From Eukaryota sp. TZLM1-RC (taxonomy: Eukaryota > Metamonada: BaSk clade): DNA of 64,000 nucleotides. The translations under genes and the position numbers were made by a program. Under the pieces are notes generated by a model, which worked only from the letters and a program-made list of their open reading frames with translations, searched no databases and was not told the DNA's origin. Positions 29,690-41,500 of the stretch are shown in pieces. The stretch is from positions 2,976,001 through 3,040,000 of the forward strand of contig JAUPSS010000002.1 of NCBI GenBank assembly GCA_040285825.1. Reading direction: 5' to 3'. Every line of letters begins with the position of its first letter. Within the stretch, counting starts at the first letter, position 1.

Positions 29690-31045
29690 TATATCAATAA
29701 CATATCAAATTTACCATTATAAGACCATGTTTTAGTTCCAACTTTAGTCATCTATATCGATCTACGAATCCTCTTATCACCAGGGCCTTGCTCCAAAAGT
29801 TTAACGAAAAGTCTTGTCACAATTACTGGGATGTAAAATGTTTCCAAATTCCAAATCAGGCTTATGTTAGTCCACATTATGGCGGTTTAGGTTGGACAAA
29901 GGCTTCTATTCTTACTTCATGTGCTTCTATTGGTGCATCTAGAAATGCAATTTTTGAGTTTTCTGAAAGAATTGCTGATTGGGAAGATTTATTAATGACA
30001 ACGCAAAGTTCTACTGTCTTTGCATTAAATGAAGAAATTTCAAAAAATGAGGTAGAAAAATCGATTCGATGCTTTCCCCAATCATTCAATGGAAATATTC
30101 CTGAAAGGAATTTTTGAAATTTAAAATATACTCTTCGAGCATTACAGAAACGATTGACTGGAATGTATGTAAATCAACTTTATAAAAATATATGCAGTTC
30201 GGCTGTTTTCAATCAAGGTCTTCACTCATTGTTATTGGAAAAGGGTGTTTGTGAAAATCAGTCATCAGATTCTTCACTGTTTGTGACCATTGTACCACGA
30301 AGATTTGGACTGTGTGCCACTGTTGAAGCCTTTATAACAAAAATGAGATTATATTTGAATATTCATATTAATCAATTATTATCAAAAGAAAAATGTATTT
30401 GTTCGAATTGACCACAGCTCACTTTGCGCCATACTCTGAATTGCTCTAAATTGATAACTTATCGTTCTTTATTACATGATGCTGTTAGAGACACTGTTTT
30501 TAATATGGCACGAACTGCAAAGATCTCGTGTATTAAAGAGCCTCTGTTGAAAGAATCATTAAATAGTTTTGGTTCAGATGACAGAGGTGATGTATACTGT
30601 GATTGGATTGAGAACTCTGAAGCTGTTGTTGACTTTGTCTCCTGTAATGGTGCAAATGATATTTTCGTTCAAAAAAAACTTAATCGTGTAAGTGCTCTTG
30701 AATTGAATGCCAAAGACAAACATAGAAAATAGGACAAAGATATCAAAGAAACTAATGCTGATAGAAATAGATTACTTGTTTGTATTGCTTTCCCATTTTC
30801 GATAAACGGAAAACCATCAGTAGAAGCAGGAACTTTTTGAATGATTTCCAAAAAAATGCTTCAATAAACATCAATGAAAAGATTTAATATTTTTTATGGC
30901 GTTCTGGGATTCAATTTGCCATTATAGATTATAGATTACCTCGATTTTTCAATCGAATTAGAGAAGCTAGACAGCAAACAGATCCAGATTTTGTAGAGGA
31001 AATCTTGGTTGAAATTCTTGTTTCTTAAAAAAACCATTAAGAAAC
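29690..31045 (+). mobile_element. non-LTR retrotransposon, family C, second tandem copy
   Basis: It begins in the thumb region (SPHYGGLGWTKASILTSCAS, about 29869-29925) and carries the same knuckle (30390-30450, with one stop in it) and endonuclease block (DDRGDVYCDWIENSEAVVDF). It ends at FVEEILVEI near 31017. In-frame stops at about 30115 and 30408 and a frameshift near 30835 make it non-functional. It lies head to tail with the copy before it. Confidence 0.8.
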
Positions 31046-31492
31046 AAGCTTTAAGGAATTTTTGGTTGAATGCTTGAAATTCGAAAAAAAGGTGAATAGT
31101 TGTTGGAGATAAACACATTGTTATGGTTTTTCTAAAAAGGCTTTTAAAACGTTGCGAGGCTAAGACGAAAATAATCGTTCTATTTTTCTACATAATTCTA
31201 CCTTCATATTTGTCTAAGCGATATTGATTGACCTATAAATGGTCGATTATAATCACAGAAGAACAGTACATAGTTCTTGTTCACTTTACTGATGAAACAA
31301 GTGAGGTAAAGAACGAAAAGAAAGTGAGATAAGCTGTTTTTTCATTTGAATGGGGACATACAAATTTACAAATTGGATAAACTCAACAATGCATCATACA
31401 TCAATCAATTAGGAAAGGTGTTACTGAGATATTGAGGTATAAGTCAAGACCAAATACAATATTGGTTGGGAAGAATCTATCACGAATGGGAT
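31046..31492. other. intergenic
   Basis: About 450 bp, the 3' flank of the pseudokinase gene, with nothing else seen. Confidence 0.45.
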
Positions 31493-32749
31493 TTAATAAA
31501 ACAAAATCATTAATAAACTAAACAACAATATAATACTGACCAATACCAAGGAAACCATAATCAGCTTAGATCTTCGTTTTATAAAACAAATCTCAGCATC
31601 TCCCCTTTCAACACTGGAACGTAAATCCCTATTAGCTTTTCGTAGAGGAACAACACTGTCTTTTAGAGTTTCGTTCTGTTGTTGAAGATTTTGCAAAACA
31701 ATCTCCAATTGAGAAAGTTCCTCTCTGAGACCAGATACTTCATCCTTGTAGCCATCAACAGTTTCTTTCAATTTGATATTTTTAAGCTGTAATTTTTCAC
31801 AACGAATTTGTGATTTTTGTATTTCAATCTTCAATGTTTCAATCTGATCATTCAATGTATCAATTTCAGCCTCATTTTCAATTCTCTCTTGAATATTGTT
31901 TCCTCTGGTGTCATCATTTCCGCATATTGGGAGGTTTGCTATGGGAAAAGAATTTGTTAGATGATCTAAAACTTTGATTATATCAAAAATACTGGGTCTG
32001 TGGTGAGGATTTGAGTCAAAGCACTTGGTAATTAAAACTTTCAAGTCAACAGGTATGGTTTGAGGAAACGAAGGCTGATAGTTGTTGATCTTTGCACGAG
32101 TAATCTCAGACATAGAGCTACACCCTTCAAATGCCAGACGTTCAGTCAACAGCTCGTAGAGAATAACTCCCAAGGAATAGATATCAGAGGACTCACAGAG
32201 ATGGTTATCAAAGGCTTCCAGCGGAGTGTATTTTAACGAAATGAGAGGAGAAGAAATCTTCCGTGAAACATCTGAATCCGAGTTTGACTTCTGAGTTTGA
32301 ATGGAGTTGTAGAATCCAGAGACTCTGACACGTTCATCCACAAGCCAAATCTTATCAGGTGTAAGATCTCCATGAATCAGATTGGATGAATGAAGACACG
32401 CTACCGCTTCACATAACTCCTTAGCTAACCTAACGGTAGAATGGCAGAAAGTAGAAGGAACTTTTAGGGATGTGGAGACTGGTTCCACCACAATGGCGTT
32501 TTGATTTCGGTAATGTGTTGTTCCGTGTACATGAAGAATACCTGGGTGATCTAGTTGGGAAAGGGTATTGAGTTCCTTTCGGATAAGTGAAGTATCTATC
32601 ATATCCGATGACCATACTCTAACTACCACGTCAAGACTGTTCCATCTGGCAGCAAATGTGTCAGCAAAATCATCCTTGTTAATCTTAAACTCTCTAACAA
32701 TTTGCAAGTGGGAAGGTTCTATATATGGTAGCGAAAGCTCACGATCCAT
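31493..32749 (-). CDS. tail-anchored pseudokinase with coiled coil
   Basis: The ATG at 32749 gives 418 residues (MDRELSLPYIEP). A kinase fold spans about 20-285. The ATP-binding Lys position reads VVVRVW (Lys to Arg). The catalytic loop reads LIHGDLTPDKIWL, keeping Asp but losing the Arg of HRD and the metal-binding Asn. The DFG position reads VSGF. YTPLEAF and SSDIYSLGVILYELLTERLAF match the APE region and the alpha-F helix, and CFDSNPHHRPS matches the end of the fold. The sequence is TKL-like but three catalytic motifs are degraded, so it should be a pseudokinase scaffold. Residues about 290-385 form a coiled coil and the last 20 are a hydrophobic anchor, so the protein should sit on a membrane facing the cytosol. 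A broken copy lies at 13685-14303 and a scrap at 34030-34200. Confidence 0.85.
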   Translation of the reverse strand: MDRELSLPYIEPSHLQIVREFKINKDDFADTFAARWNSLDVVVRVWSSDMIDTSLIRKELNTLSQLDHPGILHVHGTTHYRNQNAIVVEPVSTSLKVPSTFCHSTVRLAKELCEAVACLHSSNLIHGDLTPDKIWLVDERVRVSGFYNSIQTQKSNSDSDVSRKISSPLISLKYTPLEAFDNHLCESSDIYSLGVILYELLTERLAFEGCSSMSEITRAKINNYQPSFPQTIPVDLKVLITKCFDSNPHHRPSIFDIIKVLDHLTNSFPIANLPICGNDDTRGNNIQERIENEAEIDTLNDQIETLKIEIQKSQIRCEKLQLKNIKLKETVDGYKDEVSGLREELSQLEIVLQNLQQQNETLKDSVVPLRKANRDLRSSVERGDAEICFIKRRSKLIMVSLVLVSIILLFSLLMILFY

Positions 32750-34029
32750 GATGGGGAGAAAAGATGTCAATCGATTGAGAGGATCACCTTGTCAATCATT
32801 GATTGGTGATAATTCCCTAAATTCCACAAATTCAAGTTGGAACTCTAAATTAAGTTAAATTTAAATATTTTCACAACAATAAAGCAACTTTAAGTTGTTT
32901 GCAATTCACGTGCTATCATGTTTCGGCCAGGTGAAGTTGTTTGCAAGCAAATTCAACCCTTGCAGTCTGTTGCTTGATTGATTGAATTTACCTCAATGTG
33001 ACTTTGATTTTTGTCATCTCGTAATTTCTGTTCTGTGTGTTCCTGGAAAACATGCAGTCGTATAAGTATAGATTAGTATGAAAGAACATACATTTCTGAT
33101 GGCATTCGATCTCGATTTTTGAATATACATTGATATATTTCTGATATATTCTTTGAAGTGTTTGAATCCTCAAGTCTCAATAACAATCAAAACCAAACGG
33201 TAAAGTTTGTTTCATGTTCTATGTCATATCATCAAATTTGTGACCCTGAAAAGTGGATTTTGATGGATCGTGTCAAAGAGATCTCCTCCATTGTCAGCAT
33301 GTTGCTTACTGATTTCAGAAAAAGCATTTTTGAACATGTAGAAGTGACTGTCTAACAGGGGTGAAACAAGAGTGTAGATCAAATTTAAAAAAACAACAAA
33401 AACAACAGTGTAACTAAATTGGTCTTGGTTTTGGCCAAGAAATTTCTCAATAAGCAGTGACAAAAATCAAGAATATCAACATTGGAGAATACACGAACCT
33501 TTTTTGTGAGAACAGATAAATATACTATTAGTGAAAAGTCAAATTTACTATTCCAATTTTGCTAACTTTTGAAAAGAAATGAAATTAATTGTCCTTGCTT
33601 CTTTCAACTTTGTGGTTGAAAAACTTTGAGATTTAATAAGACTATGATACGTGATGATTTTTTATTTCCCTGCATGTTTCATGATGTTTGGTCAAAAGGG
33701 GAGATGTGGTGTTGTTCAGAGTAGGTAATTAGTGACCAAAACAGTAACGGACTGTGAAAAGATTGACGTTGATGTTGCGTTGAGCTACCCTTTGCGATAT
33801 GGGTGCTTTTTTTGATAAGTTTGTTTCAGTTCAACAAAATATCTTCAATGGGAAAAAATACAAAAGTACAAAATACCCTGTATTAGTATATACAGATATG
33901 TACAAAATAGGACAATTTTAGAAAGTGTTTTTCGAAAATTGTTACCTCAATAGAAAGTGTTGCGTGAAACTAAGTGATCCGAAGAACAGCAACCCTGAAT
34001 CTGAAGAATAAATTATCATAGGAAGAATT
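32750..34029. other. long intergenic stretch
   Basis: No gene seen in about 1.3 kb. The small minus-strand frame at 33224-33463 lacks an ATG and has no family. Confidence 0.45.
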
Positions 34030-34200
34030 GGTACCTCAGGTCTTTTTAATAAAACAAAATCATTAATAAACTAAATAACAATATAATACTCACCAATACC
34101 AAGGAAACCATAATCAGCTTAGTTATTCGTTTTATAAAGCAAGTCTCAGGATCTCCTCTTTCAACCCTGGAACGTAAACATCTATGAGCTTTTTTAGTCC
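34030..34200 (-). pseudogene. scrap of the pseudokinase gene 3' end
   Basis: It matches 31495-31650, including the part encoding the membrane anchor and the preceding FIKR segment. It differs by several substitutions and stops abruptly. This is the third occurrence of this 3' end in the window. Confidence 0.75.
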
Positions 34201-34329
34201 AGGTATAACAAATTTTCAGCATTTACATATTAACAACCAACTCGATATCCATAAAAACTAAATGCTAAATATCATCAACAAGTCCTCAAAATAGTTTGTG
34301 GCATTCATAAGCATTCTATATGCCGTCTG

Positions 34330-34694
34330 ATTGATTACATCTGGTTTTTGAAGGGAATTTTCAAAAATTTGGCTTTCAAAAAAGGTTTCTGGCACATGTT
34401 GGTTGGTGAAAATAGTAGAATTAGATCGAGACTGAATATTAGAATTTCGAATGCTAGGAGGCCTTTAATCGCTTGCAATTAGTAAATTTGATTAACTACA
34501 TGGACAATGTCAATACAATGATGGAATTCTCAAGGATGGCTATGAATAGACTTCCGGATTATTTCACAGCACCAACAAATATACACCGTATTAGAAACAT
34601 GTGACAGTAGAAGTACTGTTGGGCAAATTTTGGAAGACGGCAGAATTCCTATGTTCTTTGAATTAGTAAATCAAATACTACTACAGTTTAAATA
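34330..34694 (+). pseudogene. unassigned coding-like remnant
   Basis: On the plus strand, successive frames read like one protein with shifts: FWHMLVGENSRIRSRLNIRI, INYMDNVNTMMEFSRMAMNR, then STVGQILEDGRIPMFFELVN, ending at a TAA near 34692. There is no family match that I recognise. It could also be exons of a gene with tiny introns. Confidence 0.35.
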
Positions 34695-34793
34695 ATTCCT
34701 AAAAGACAAAATCATATTTGTAGAAACATTTTTTATTGCAAAGTCACATAAAGAAAGATTAATTCAACCAAAACACCAGCTAAAAAACAAACT

Positions 34794-36073
34794 CTACAAC
34801 CCACTTTCGAAATACAATCGCACCCTTTTGTCTTCACTCGCACTCGCTATCGCACCCTCCTGGGAAACCTTTACATCTCGTACTGGACCCTGGTGACCCG
34901 TGACAATTTCGCTTGAAGTTCCAGTCACTGTATTCACGAGAGTTAGGTTATTAGAATTACCATTAGAGACGACCAAATTTTCAGCTTTTGGCAACCAGCT
35001 CACTGAAGGTCGATGTAACGTGGCACCAATGTCGATAGTTTTTAACCTTTTACCATCAGCAACCATTCGACTATCAATCAGTAAGAGTGATCCAAGCATT
35101 GTCGTGATTGCCAGGTAATTACCACCCTGACTAGAAGTCACATCAGCAACTTTACTATCAAATTTGATAGATGAGGTTTGCGAAAGTGACCGTATATCAA
35201 ATGATTTACAATAATGATCGGCAGTTCCGACTGTGATTGCTGACGTGATAGGGTTAACATCGACACTGAGAATTGCGCCATAATCATCATTGTTGTTTGA
35301 CTCACGTTGACCAAAAATTTTAAAATTTGCGTCTGTTGACACATTCAAAAATTTCAAAACAGGACTCTCAGTTCCAGCTATGATCCAGTCTCCCGAAGGC
35401 AACCAACTTATTGACCTAACATTATGACCTAACGATGACGTGGCAAATGAGTTTTTCCCACCCAAATTGCGCGCCACATCAAATAATGAAACAATACCGT
35501 CACGGCCCCCTGATGCCAAAAAAGGGGCAAAAGGATGAAATGACAATGTGTTGATAAAATCTAGGGTTAGAGTTAGGGTTACGTACCAGAGTGACCAAAA
35601 AAGGTTTTGACAACAGGATTAGAACTGGAAACTGTATGTGAGGAACTTTCTCTTGACCGAGACCTAGCCTTACTCAAGTCAATAAGCTTGACGGAAGTAT
35701 CAGCGGAGCCAGAAGAACACCACTTTCCATCTGGTGAGAATGCCACGCAACGACAGCAAGATTTGTGAGGGGAGTGGTAGCGATCATCATAGAGAGGAAA
35801 GGAGGGTGGTTGTTCCATTATAATGGTGGTGTCGTCGGGTATGTCTACATCAGGAGGAAGTGAAGAGATATGGGGATCGAATTGACCTTGGGAATACTCA
35901 GAAGAAAGGCCTTTCTGAACTATAGTTTCGAGACGATTTGAAGGAATAGAAGGGTCATGTGGAAGTTCAAGTGAGTTTGCTAAAGATTCAGCAGCAGCTG
36001 TATGGCCATCATTTATAAGCTGAGAGAGAGCTAGTTGGTAGATATATTGTTTGGAAAGAAGTGAGCTGCTCAT
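34794..36073 (-). CDS. CSTF1: CstF-50 (CSTF1) WD40 protein, 26-nt intron
   Basis: Exon 1 is 36073-35587 and exon 2 is 35560-34794, about 417 residues. The N-terminus (QYIYQLALSQLINDGHTAAA) matches the CstF-50 homodimerisation domain. The YDDRYHSPHKSCCRCVAFSP block is followed by WD40 repeats: SSGSADTSVKLIDL, then HPFAPFLASGGRDGIVSLFD, IAGTESPVLKFL, GTADHYCKSFDI and SEDKRVRLYF. CstF-50 is part of the cleavage stimulation factor for mRNA 3'-end formation, bridging CstF-77 and RNA polymerase II or BARD1 in animals. The intron 35561-35586 starts GTACGT and is mostly CCCTAA-like repeats. Splicing joins HS|D across a split Asp codon and restores the repeat reading FFGHSDFINTLSFHP. Confidence 0.88.
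35561..35586 (-). other. 26-nt intron built of telomere-like repeats
   Basis: On the coding strand it runs from GTACGTAA to CCCTAG, with three near-copies of CCCTAA between. Without splicing the frame hits TAA at once; with it the WD40 reading continues in frame. Confidence 0.85.
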
Positions 36074-37249
36074 TGAAACAGATATTGTCTATAACAATGA
36101 AAAAGTGTCCTTTTTAAACCGATGTAGAGGGACTGAGTTTTTGAGAAGTGGAAGATTTTTAATTGAGAACATCTCAAACAAAACAATCACTTTTTTTGGT
36201 TTCAGAGGTTTTGGTGGTAACTCATATTCAACATCCTCATCTTCTTCGATTCTATTCTGCTCATAAGGCACTGAAAGTCTTCAGCAAAGCAAATTCCACT
36301 TTTGATCACTTTTGATATACACAGGTAGTTTTTGTCCTTTTTAGTTAAAAAAGATGCTTCACAACTGTTATCGTTTCTCCACTTTGTTCATCGTTTCGTG
36401 TTGAATATGTAGCGAAGTTTGGTGGTGGAATCGGACTAACTGGTATACTATAACTATCTTTTTTCAGGCTTTCATTGATGAGCACATTAACATTTTTTGG
36501 TACTTTTGTCTCCTGATCACCTCTGATTTCTCTCGTTTAGATACAATGCCTTCTAGAATGGATTTTGATCAACGTTCCTTCTCTATATGAGATTCTTTTA
36601 CACCTTGGCTCCCAGATTATGGTACTAGTCGTTCGATTTGGTACATGAAGTCCCTTTTTTGGTTCGTAATATCTTTATATCTATATGTGATCTAGTGCAC
36701 AATTTTCATTTCTTTCCCCTTTCTGCTCTATGCTTGTTTCACTACTTTGTTCTTTGTTCATTAACCTGCTTAGCACTTTATTCCTGATATTTCCTTCCTG
36801 ATATTCCTTGGATGAAATTATTTCGTTAAATAATACTGCAGTTTTACTGTCTTCATTGTAGTTTCACCATTCTTCTTTTCACTGGGTATGGAACCCATGT
36901 AAGATTGAGATTTATTTTTCGGTTTCTGCTTGAATCTTATACTGGTTCATTTATCAATGCTGATGATTCAACCTTGGATTTCACCAATGTCAAAACTTTA
37001 GGTCCAGTTGATTCTGATGGTAAAGTTATTAGTGGGTGTTTAACGCTTGCAGTTTTTTTAAAATTCTTCAACTCTGTTGAAGCAAAGTAAATTTTTGTTT
37101 AATAATGCTGTCCTTTCTCTAAAGATACTGCTTAGTTTCATGGTTTATTCATATTTTCTTTCTTATTTATTTTTTGATTATTAATTAGTGTATGGAAAAA
37201 TCTAAAAATGCTACAGATTTACTGTAGTAAAAAGCTATAACTTAAGATA
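36074..37249. other. intergenic with two coding-like scraps
   Basis: At 36089-36271 on the minus strand, just upstream of CSTF1, a 60-codon open stretch (NRIEEDEDVEYELPPKPLKP) has protein-like composition but no ATG. A CAG at its 5' side could be a splice acceptor. At 36930-37090 on the plus strand a similar scrap reads SFINADDSTLDFTNVKTLGP. Neither is assigned. Confidence 0.4.
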
Positions 37250-38105
37250 AATATGAAGGCCTATAACCAACACTATCCTCTACAAAATAATCTACAATGG
37301 CCTTGATGTTGATACATGCTAACTTGTTACGGTTCCAATTCAATAAAAACAAATAAGGTTGTTATAACCTTATCCTTTCCAACACATTCTTCTTTACAAA
37401 CTTCAGATCGACAACTTAACAAGGCATGACATTTCACAGTAGGGCACTTCTCTCTCATCCATGCCTAGGATTCTCAACATCAAGAAATACATTTACTGGG
37501 TTATAACAAGTTGGACACTTTGAAGATGTGTTTCACTCATCTACTAAACATACTGTGTAACCATTTCTCTTAAAGAAATTTCTCCATCCAACTCCTCTAC
37601 TTGATCGATGATGCTTTAAACTCTGTCTCTTATTGGCATTGTCACCAAACATTAGGATAGTGTCTGCTGGCTTCCATTGTTGTTCAGTCGTTCTTTTGAT
37701 ACAGTAGCTTCTGTTTCTTCCACTGTGATTTTATTTTGCAAAATAAACTCTTTCTTTTTCAATTTTTTGTGAATTTTTGGTGAATTCTCGATTCCCTTGA
37801 CCACTCCAATCAATTCTGTTAATCTCAGCCACTCCTATTGTTTATCTCTTTTTAATTGATCTTTTGCATTCAGTTTGAATCTTTTTTGACTACAAAACTA
37901 AAGTAAATCATTTTACCAGGGTCAATATGTACTTTGTGTTTTGTTGACAGAGATCCAACGTCCAAATCATCCAAATAGTTCTCAGAGGGTGCAAACTTTG
38001 CACTATCAGGCTTGAATGACATGCCAATAGTATCCTCTCTTACTAGATCAATACAGGCTGCAAAACCATCAGTTCATGGTTTTGTTAAATTTATATCCGT
38101 TTTGT
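37250..38105 (-). pseudogene. decayed Fanzor/TnpB-like RuvC nuclease (copy 3)
   Basis: Read on the minus strand, pieces in different frames follow the order of the family. TDGFAACIDL is near 38050-38075. VHIDPGKMIYFSFVV, the RuvC-I Asp-Pro-Gly block, is near 37890-37930. ILMFGDNANKRQSLKHH, the Gly-Asp region, is near 37610-37660. RGVGWRNFFKRNGYTVCLVDE comes next, then NTSSKCPTCYNP (RuvC-II Glu plus zinc ribbon, 37500-37600). CHALLSCRSEVCK (near 37400-37440) and WNRNKLACINIKAIVD (RuvC-III, near 37295-37345) close it. Stops and at least three frame changes kill it. The RuvC-I, zinc-ribbon and RuvC-III motifs together make the call firm, and the motif style is nearer Fanzor than bacterial TnpB. 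The RuvC-III Asp is Asn. Confidence 0.75.
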
Positions 38106-38528
38106 AAATGGTCCATTAAATTCAAAAAAATATGATCACAATGAATTTTGTATGACATAATGTGTTCGTCTAAAATAAAAAAAAGAATCAATTAAGCCTT
38201 AAGACAACACATCTCAATGTAGTTTTCATATGCGATCCCAAAGTGTTGACTACGACTAGCTTGGTTGTAAATTGTTGATAAGAATGATTTAATAATAAAA
38301 CAATTTGTGTAGATTATCTACAATCATTTCTTCAATACTGCTAGGAAAATGCCGAGTTGTGGTTTGTATTCAGTGTCTTAATTTGATGGAAGCAGTGCCC
38401 GACGTATTACAAGTGCAAACAATTCAGTAGTACTTACTACGTGTTACCTTAGTACACACGGAATTCTTATTGATTGTCTTCAAACGAAATTTTTATTTCA
38501 AATTTCCTTTGTTTTGAGATTAGACAAC
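38106..38528. promoter_or_regulatory. upstream region of the giant gene
   Basis: About 420 bp, AT-rich, holding the presumed promoter and leader. The far end may still belong to the Fanzor copy (minus strand SYKIHCDHIFLNLMDHL near 38105-38160). No specific site recognised. Confidence 0.35.
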
Positions 38529-38564
38529 ATGAGTCATATCAGCGACTCCTCAAATGTTTGGTAA
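38529..38564 (+). promoter_or_regulatory. short upstream ORF overlapping the main start
   Basis: An ATG at 38529 opens an 11-codon frame (MSHISDSSNVW) that ends at TAA 38562-38564, overlapping the main ATG at 38554 in another frame. If both are on the mRNA this would lower translation of the giant protein. Confidence 0.45.
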
Positions 38565-41500
38565 ATCATTTGACTCAACGCAGGATGATGACTTGATTTC
38601 CAACATGACTGAAACCACAATTGATCCTAATTTGGCGTCCCAAAGAGGGAGATGCAATCGTTCCAGAGCACGACGAGGGGGTAGAGGTCGCTCCTCACGT
38701 GGTCGTGGTAGAGGATCTCCCAGAGGCCGTGGTGGTACCATTTCTCAAAAAGGCACAACTTCTCCACTCAATATTTCCCACAACGATGTATCCCTTTTCT
38801 GGAATGTTTCTCCCGATTCCGAAACTCCCTCAATCTCTGTCCACGTCTCTTCCACACCCCTTCCTAATCCTTTGGTCCCTCCTGACAGCAATGAACTTAC
38901 TGATCATGTCAAGTTTCCAGATGTTCTCTCCTATGACGTCACTTTAGACGATGGCTTCTACTTTATTTATTTCTATCAAAATGGTTGTTTTACACTCAAC
39001 CCTGCTTATCCTGTACATGACACTTATAATCACAACTTCTTCACGGTTGCTCCCTCCGAACTCCGAAATCAGCTCCACCTACTGACAGGTCTGACCCCTA
39101 ACGAAGCTCTTCTGTTTCAATTGGAGTTTTACTTTTCTGACGACAACTTTGTAGTTGGGGGTGGCATGCATTCGGCATCATTCAAGACTCAAACAAAACC
39201 TGCCAGATGGGTCCCCTTTGATTTTATTCTTACCTTTAATTTCTTCAATTCTCTGGCCAGTACGTACAATATTGACCTATCTGCAGAATTTCTTCATGAA
39301 TTAACTCAAAGCAGTGATACTATTGAAAGTGACTTAAGATATGGTATAAGAAGAAAGAAAGCTTCAGTCCCAACACATGAATCTTTAAAGACAAGGAAGT
39401 TAGCCATATTTCCCCTCCTTTCCACTGATGAGGTACTTGATGTGGTCCATCAACTTCATTCGCTCGATGTTACTACTTCCTCTTTTATTGCTTACTTTAA
39501 AGAAGGATGTAAGGCGATTAGGGCTAATGTTACAGTTCAAGATTCCATTGATGCGGTGATGCTTGTTCAAGGTAACTCTATTAATGTTAACGGTAGAGAT
39601 CTGATTGTGCGTTTTGAGCATCAGTTCAATCAGAATTTTGGTAGTGACACGTCATCAGTGGCTTCAAGTGAGGCTGATGGGACAAGATCGATAAACATAC
39701 GTAATCGCCACAGACGTAGAAGAGCACGGACCAAAACTTTTCAACAACGATGCAGGGATCGTGAAAAGACGGGTTTGCCGATTTTGACCGCTTATGACGA
39801 TATTATTGATCGTATGGAGAATGAAAAAGTTTTAGTTTGTATAGCTGAAACAGGATCAGGTAAGACAACTCAGCTTCCTCAATTCAGCGCTGAATATTGT
39901 TTCAAAAAGTTTGGTAAAGGTAACTTCAAGGTTGTGTGCACTCAGCCAAGAGCAATAGCCGCTCTTTCCCTTGCAGATTTTATTGCCATGGAATATGATG
40001 GTACTAAACCCGGTAATAATGTTGGTTATAATGTCGGTCAAAAGAACGTAAATGGTGACGAAATACTACTGACTACTGATGGTTCCTTAATCCGCAAAGC
40101 TGCAAAAGATCTCTTACTATCAGATGTAAAGGTCTTGATCATTGATGAAGCGCATGAACGTAGTTTGGATACTGACATTGTGTTAGGAATTGCCAAACTG
40201 ATTCTCCAACAGCGAGATGATTTTCGAGTTATTATTGCTTCAGCAACTATTGATCCTACTCCTTTTTTGCAGTTTTTCAATGGACCCAATGTAAATAAAA
40301 ACCTTGCCTTGCGTGTCCCCGGTAGACTTTTCAATGTTGGTGTTGAAGAAGAAACTGTTAATAGTGAAACTTTGATTGAAGATTTGCCTCAAATTGTCTG
40401 TACAGCTATGCATAACCCACTTTATTACAAAGACCGTATGCCAAATGGCCATGTTTTGGTTTTTTGTTCAGGGGCAAAAGAAATTGACATGTGCGTTGCC
40501 AAGTTTAAACGAATGATCTTGCAAAGTAGCGGTCAACTTAATCACATTGAAGTGCTTCCTCTCCATGGCAAACTGTCGCCGGATCAACAACAAGAAGTTT
40601 TGAATTTCGATAAGGTTGTCAATACTGACGGTAACTACAGAATGGTTTGTTTCTGTACAAATGTGGCTGAGACCTCGCTCACAGTCCAAGGTATTAAACT
40701 TGTAGTGGACACTGGTCTTGCCAAGGAGGCCAGATATTGTCCTAAGAGAAGAATTACTATTCTCCAAGAAGTTTTCATATCTAAATCTTCGGCTGACCAA
40801 CGGAAAGGTCGTGCTGGTAGATTAAGCGAAGGTCATTGTTTAAGACTTTATAACTATGAAGAAGATCTCGAAAGGGACTCAATTGAACCTGAAATACTTC
40901 GATCTTCGTTAGATTTTGTTGTTTTAAAGCTCACAATGCTAGGTCAAAATCCAATCACTTTTGAACTCATGGATAGACCTGACGAGCAAGACTTGATTAA
41001 TTCACTACACCTTTTGGAATCCTTTGGATGTATTAAATCTTATTGCGAGGTAAATGAACTTGGGAGGTTTTTCTTTGAGCAAAGCTTGGACGTACGACTA
41101 TCATTTTTCGTTTATCTGTGTGGATGTCATGGATATCTGGAGGAAGGGGCTTTAATTGCGTCTATTATTTCTGCACCAGGTTCCATATTTTTCTTTGGTC
41201 AGGATACTCAGAAACAGAGACAGGAAGTCCAGACAAAACGTAAGGAGCTTGCAAGTAATTTTGAAAGTGATTTACTTTTCCTTTGTTCAGTATACTCTCA
41301 ATGGAAAAAAGTTGCGGATAAGAAGATGAACATGGCTAAGATATATGCGATGGAAAATGCCTTGAATAACAAAATTTGTACCATGGTCAGGCTAACAACC
41401 TCTCAAGTAACAAGGAACTTTAAAAATGCACAGTTATTTGAAGAGGTACTCTCAAATGATCGGGAAAATTCTGATCTCAGTAATGTTATTAGCGGGGCTC

